A stretch of 6,003 bases of DNA from Planococcus sp. (in: firmicutes) (GTDB lineage Bacteria > Bacillota > Bacilli > Bacillales_A > Planococcaceae), in the NCBI GenBank assembly GCA_030147225.1, contig JASLAI010000135.1, positions 1 to 6,003 of the forward strand, given 5' to 3'. Of the stretch, positions 5,952 through 6,003 are shown piece after piece (positions within the stretch are counted from its first letter, which is position 1; every line of letters starts with the position of its first letter). The position numbers were made by a program, and so were the translations under genes. The notes under the pieces are model-generated. The model saw only the letters and a list, made by a program, of their open reading frames with translations. It had not been told where the DNA came from and made no database searches.

Positions 5952-6003
5952 TTCAATCCATGTGTGCATGCTGCTGTTCAGCAGCATGCACACATGGATT
6001 GAA
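5952..6003. repeat. Perfect 25-bp-arm palindrome cut by the right edge
   Basis: Arms 5952-5976 and 5979-6003 are exact reverse complements around a two-base centre (5977-5978). The repeat may extend further, since it reaches the end of the window. No T-tract is visible on the minus-strand exit (5951 down to 5941 gives AAGCAGCGCTC); the plus-strand exit is not in view. It could be a terminator for a convergent gene lying to the right, or a repetitive palindromic element. The gap from 5858 to 6003 holds no coding frame I would support. Confidence 0.85.

Overview
The window looks like chromosomal core DNA from a member of the Bacillales. Its gene set is the ypdA / ypbG / ypbE / recQ(recS) / ypbB / fer neighbourhood known from Bacillus subtilis, and the ferredoxin is close to the B. 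subtilis Fer sequence as I remember it. A CBS-domain gene sits between ypbE and ypbG, and no ypbD- or ypbF-like gene is seen. That points to a relative of Bacillus, possibly a Planococcaceae-type organism, but the genus is inferred and cannot be fixed from this sequence. I see no mobile-element genes, CRISPR array, tRNA or rRNA.

Layout from left to right: the N-terminal half of ypdA (minus strand, cut by the left edge); ypbG metallophosphoesterase; a strong symmetric hairpin; a CBS-pair/ACT-like protein; ypbE, a membrane-anchored LysM protein with a low-complexity octapeptide repeat; a promoter overlapping a weak terminator; recQ; and ypbB. All of these are on the minus strand. A divergent intergenic region of about 106 bases follows, then fer on the plus strand with a clear sigma-A promoter and a textbook terminator. 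The last 150 bases are non-coding and end in a perfect inverted repeat cut by the right edge.

The minus-strand genes appear to form at least two transcription units. ypbB and recQ overlap by 4 bases (ATGA), with a strong Shine-Dalgarno inside the end of ypbB, so they are translationally coupled. The YpbB C-terminal domain belongs to a family that elsewhere is fused to RecQ helicases, so the two products probably work together in DNA repair or recombination. ypbE has its own sigma-A promoter and probably carries the CBS gene with it. ypbG lies just beyond a 21-bp hairpin with no room for a separate promoter, so it must depend on readthrough or on a start site inside the CBS gene. ypdA has a candidate promoter in the 68-base gap after ypbG.

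Most of the window is ordinary, conserved housekeeping sequence, and I do not see a clear undescribed system. The best leads are the split RecQ/HTH arrangement, the uncharacterised CBS/ACT-like protein beside the LysM gene, the compact terminator-promoter overlaps and the perfect palindrome at the right edge.
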